DNA from: Arthrobacter pascens
GTDB taxonomy: Bacteria; Actinomycetota; Actinomycetes; Actinomycetales; Micrococcaceae
Assembly (NCBI RefSeq): GCF_030816475.1
Contig: NZ_JAUSXF010000001.1
Span: 3,348,001-3,412,000 of the forward strand
DNA: 64,000 bases
Reading direction: 5' to 3'
Shown: positions 61,848 through 64,000 of the stretch, piece by piece
How the letters are laid out: each line of letters starts with the position of its first letter
Numbering within the stretch: the stretch's first letter is position 1
The notes under the pieces: model-generated
What the model saw: the letters and a program-made list of their open reading frames with translations, nothing else
What the model was told of the DNA's origin: nothing
Database searches by the model: none
Program-made: the position numbers and the translations under genes

Positions 61848-61902
61848 GGTCCGGGCCCGCATAAGCTGCGCGGCGCCGGCCCGCTCCTGCGGGTCCGGGC
61901 CC
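61848..61902. repeat. GC-rich direct repeat and hairpin between converging genes
   Basis: GGTCCGGGCCC occurs at 61848-61858 and 61892-61902. GGGCCCGCA (61853-61861) can also pair with TGCGGGTCC (61889-61897) with one mismatch. It is probably a terminator for the two converging genes. Confidence 0.4.
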
Positions 61903-61936
61903 CTAAGTGTCCAAGCCGCCTGAGGTTCCAGCCCGT

Positions 61937-64000
61937 CTACGCGGGCGCGGGCTCCCTGGCAGGCTCCAACCGGACGATCACTGCCTTGGACACCGGCGTC
62001 TGGCTTCCCTCGGCAACGCTGTCCAGCGGGACCAGCACGTTGGCCTCAGGATAGTAGGCGGCCGCGCAACCAACCGCCGTGGGATACGAAACCACCCGGA
62101 AGTTCCTCAGCACCCGCTCCGCGTTGTCCTTGTACACGCCGTGGACATCCACGTACTGCCCGTCGCGGAGCCCCAGTTCGGCGAGGTCCCCGGGGTTCAC
62201 GAAGACCACGTCGCGTCCCTTCTTGATACCCCGATAGCGATCGTTATGGCCGTAGATGGTGGTGTTGAACTGGTCGTGGGAACGCATGCTCTGCAGAATC
62301 AGCGTTCCCGCCGGGCGCTCCACATGCTCCAGCTCGTTAACCGTGAGCATGGCCTTGCCGGTGGGCGTGTTGAACGTCCGCGAATCCCGGGGCCCGTGGG
62401 GCAGCACGAAGCCGCCCTCCTGCCGGATCTTCCGGTTGTAGTCCTCGCAGCCGGCCACCACGTGCGAGATGTGGTCCCGGATGAGGTCGTAGTTCTTTTC
62501 GAACCCGGCCCAGTCGGCCTTGATCGAATCGCCCACCACTTTGCGGGCCAGCCTGCTGACGATCGCCACCTCGGACAACAGCCCCGGCGCCACCGGCCGG
62601 ACCGTGCCCTGTGACGGGTGAACGGCGCAGACAGTGTCCTCCACGGATACGAACTGCGGTCCGGATTCCTGCATATCGATTTCCGTGCGGCCCATGGTCG
62701 GCAGGATCAGCGCTTCGGTGCCGGTGACAGTATGCGACCGGTTGAGTTTCGTGGAGATCTGGACCGAAAGCTCGGTGTTTTCCATCGCGGCCACGGCAGC
62801 CTGGGTGTCTGAAATGGCTCCCACGAGGTTTCCGCCGAGTCCGACGAAAACCTTGATCCCGCCGTCGCGCATCTGCCGGATGGTTTCCACAGAGTCCACG
62901 CCGTGATTCCGCGGCGGCTCAAAGCTGAACTCCCTGCTCAGGGCGTCCAGGAATGCCGGCGGCATCTGCTCCCAGATACCCATGGTGCGGTCGCCCTGGA
63001 CGTTGCTGTGCCCGCGGATGGGCGAGGCACCCGCGCCGGGTTTGCCCATGTTGCCGCGGAGCAGCAGGAGGTTGATGATCTCCTTGATGGTGGCCACAGC
63101 CTTTTTGTGCTGGGTGATGCCCATGGCCCACGTGATGATGACCTTGTCCGCCTTGAGGTAGCGGGCGGCGAGCTCGTCGATCTCCTCGACACGCAGTCCG
63201 GTGGCCTCCAGGACAGCGGCCTCGTCCAGGCCGGCAAGGTGGCCCTGCAGTTCCGCGAGCCCCTGGCAGTGTTCCTCGAGGAACTGGTGGTCCAGCACTG
63301 TCCCCGGATTCTTGGCTTCGGCGTCGAGGACCCGTTTGGAAACCGCCTGGAGCAGGGCCATGTCCCCGCCGATCCGGACCTGCACGAACTGATCCGCGAT
63401 CTGCGTGCCGCGGCCCACGATCCCCTTGACGTTCTGCGGGTTCTTGTACCGCATCAGCCCGGCTTCCGGCAACGGGTTTACGGCCACGATCTCGCAGCCG
63501 GCTTCCTTTGCCTCCTCCAGCGCCGTCAGCATCCGCGGGTGGTTGGTGCCCGGGTTCTGCCCCATGATGATGATCAGGTCAGCCTTCGCGAAGTCGTCGT
63601 AGGAGATGGTGGCCTTGCCGATGCCGATGGTCTGGCCCATCGCCCAGCCCGACGATTCGTGGCACATGTTGGAACAGTCGGGCAGGTTGTTGGTCCCGTA
63701 CGCCCTGACGAACAGCTGGTACAGGAACGCGGCTTCGTTGGAGGTCCGGCCGCTGGTGTAGAAGGTGGCCTGGTCCGGGCTGGGCAGGCCCGTCAGCTTG
63801 TCCGCGAGGATGGAGAACGCCTGCTCCCAGCTGACCGGGCGGTAATGGTCCTCGCCCGCCGGCTTATGCACCGGCTCCGTGAGCCGGCCCTGCATGCCCA
63901 GCCAATATTCGGTCCGCTCCCGCAGTTCACTGACCGGGTGTTCCGCCCAGAACTCGGAGCCGATCACCACCGGCGTGGCCTCCCAGGTGACGGCTTTAGC
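61937..64000 (-). CDS. FdhF/YdeP family molybdopterin oxidoreductase, 5' end outside window
   Basis: 687 codons are visible; the frame is open to base 64000 (AKAVTWEATP before VVIGSEFW), so the N-terminus is missing. The Mo ligand region reads CSNMCHESSG, with Cys at the position of the selenocysteine of FdhF. ADLIIIMGQNPGTNHPRML and a C-terminal molydopterin-binding domain (RYRGIKKGRDVVFVNPGDLAE split by length only) follow. The YdeP group resembles formate dehydrogenase H, but its substrate is uncertain. An FdhD gene may lie just beyond the window. Confidence 0.9.
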   Translation of the reverse strand, partial: AKAVTWEATPVVIGSEFWAEHPVSELRERTEYWLGMQGRLTEPVHKPAGEDHYRPVSWEQAFSILADKLTGLPSPDQATFYTSGRTSNEAAFLYQLFVRAYGTNNLPDCSNMCHESSGWAMGQTIGIGKATISYDDFAKADLIIIMGQNPGTNHPRMLTALEEAKEAGCEIVAVNPLPEAGLMRYKNPQNVKGIVGRGTQIADQFVQVRIGGDMALLQAVSKRVLDAEAKNPGTVLDHQFLEEHCQGLAELQGHLAGLDEAAVLEATGLRVEEIDELAARYLKADKVIITWAMGITQHKKAVATIKEIINLLLLRGNMGKPGAGASPIRGHSNVQGDRTMGIWEQMPPAFLDALSREFSFEPPRNHGVDSVETIRQMRDGGIKVFVGLGGNLVGAISDTQAAVAAMENTELSVQISTKLNRSHTVTGTEALILPTMGRTEIDMQESGPQFVSVEDTVCAVHPSQGTVRPVAPGLLSEVAIVSRLARKVVGDSIKADWAGFEKNYDLIRDHISHVVAGCEDYNRKIRQEGGFVLPHGPRDSRTFNTPTGKAMLTVNELEHVERPAGTLILQSMRSHDQFNTTIYGHNDRYRGIKKGRDVVFVNPGDLAELGLRDGQYVDVHGVYKDNAERVLRNFRVVSYPTAVGCAAAYYPEANVLVPLDSVAEGSQTPVSKAVIVRLEPAREPAPA

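Overview
The window is high-GC DNA with Actinobacterial gene style (GTG/TTG starts, four-base stop/start overlaps, Tat and lipoprotein signals). The gene set (GtrB/GtrA plus GT39 glycosyltransferases, GH42 beta-galactosidase with Lpl-type ABC permeases, an HPCD/MndD-like ring-cleavage enzyme, a HelR-type helicase) fits a soil Micrococcaceae of the Arthrobacter/Pseudarthrobacter type. That placement is inferred from gene content, not from a marker gene. I saw no rRNA, tRNA, CRISPR array, transposase or integrase.

Layout. 1-13 kb: end of an LtrA-family gene, a TetR regulator with an ABC drug-type exporter, an FMN-binding protein, a GT2-GtrA/GT39 surface glycosylation pair, an aldo/keto reductase, an FMN reductase, and a HelR/HelD-like RNA-polymerase-associated helicase. 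The helicase gene is broken by a one-base frameshift and is preceded by a rifamycin-associated-element-like palindrome. 13-32 kb: a large catabolic locus. The minus-strand operon encodes a complete glutarate-to-acetyl-CoA route (MFS importer, class III CoA-transferase, glutaryl-CoA dehydrogenase, fused hydratase/3-hydroxyacyl-CoA dehydrogenase, thiolase). Divergent from it lie a LacI-type regulator, an HPCD-like extradiol dioxygenase, a carboxymuconolactone-decarboxylase-like protein and an alcohol-dehydrogenase-like protein. A second operon follows with two FAH-family hydrolases, a 2-hydroxyacid dehydrogenase, an enolase paralogue with altered active site, an APH-fold kinase and a quinone-oxidoreductase-like enzyme; a cupin is divergent. 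Five near-identical copies of a GTGCTATCGTTAGCAC-type palindrome lie in front of all these units, so one LacI protein probably controls the whole locus. This is the best candidate for an undescribed pathway.

32-46 kb: arylsulfotransferase-like secreted protein, small membrane proteins, a TMEM175-type channel, a DUF4166/SRPBCC pair, a second LacI regulator divergent from a lipoprotein and a large secreted beta-helix protein, an MmyB-type regulator divergent from a Bcr/CflA exporter, and small DinB, DUF1801 and SRPBCC proteins. 46-52.5 kb: a minus-strand sugar operon (GH42 beta-galactosidase, two permeases, solute-binding lipoprotein, YesL-like protein) with operator-like palindromes upstream.

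52.7-56.2 kb: an Asp/Glu/hydantoin-racemase-family enzyme with a Gly/Cys active-site pattern like arylmalonate decarboxylase, a divergent RpiR regulator and an NCS1 transporter. 56-64 kb: TfoX-like protein, SDR, a decayed double-domain VOC gene, an MFS exporter divergent from an Nramp (MntH) transporter with a DtxR/MntR-like palindrome between them, a GNAT protein, DUF6457, and the 5'-truncated end of an FdhF/YdeP molybdopterin oxidoreductase.
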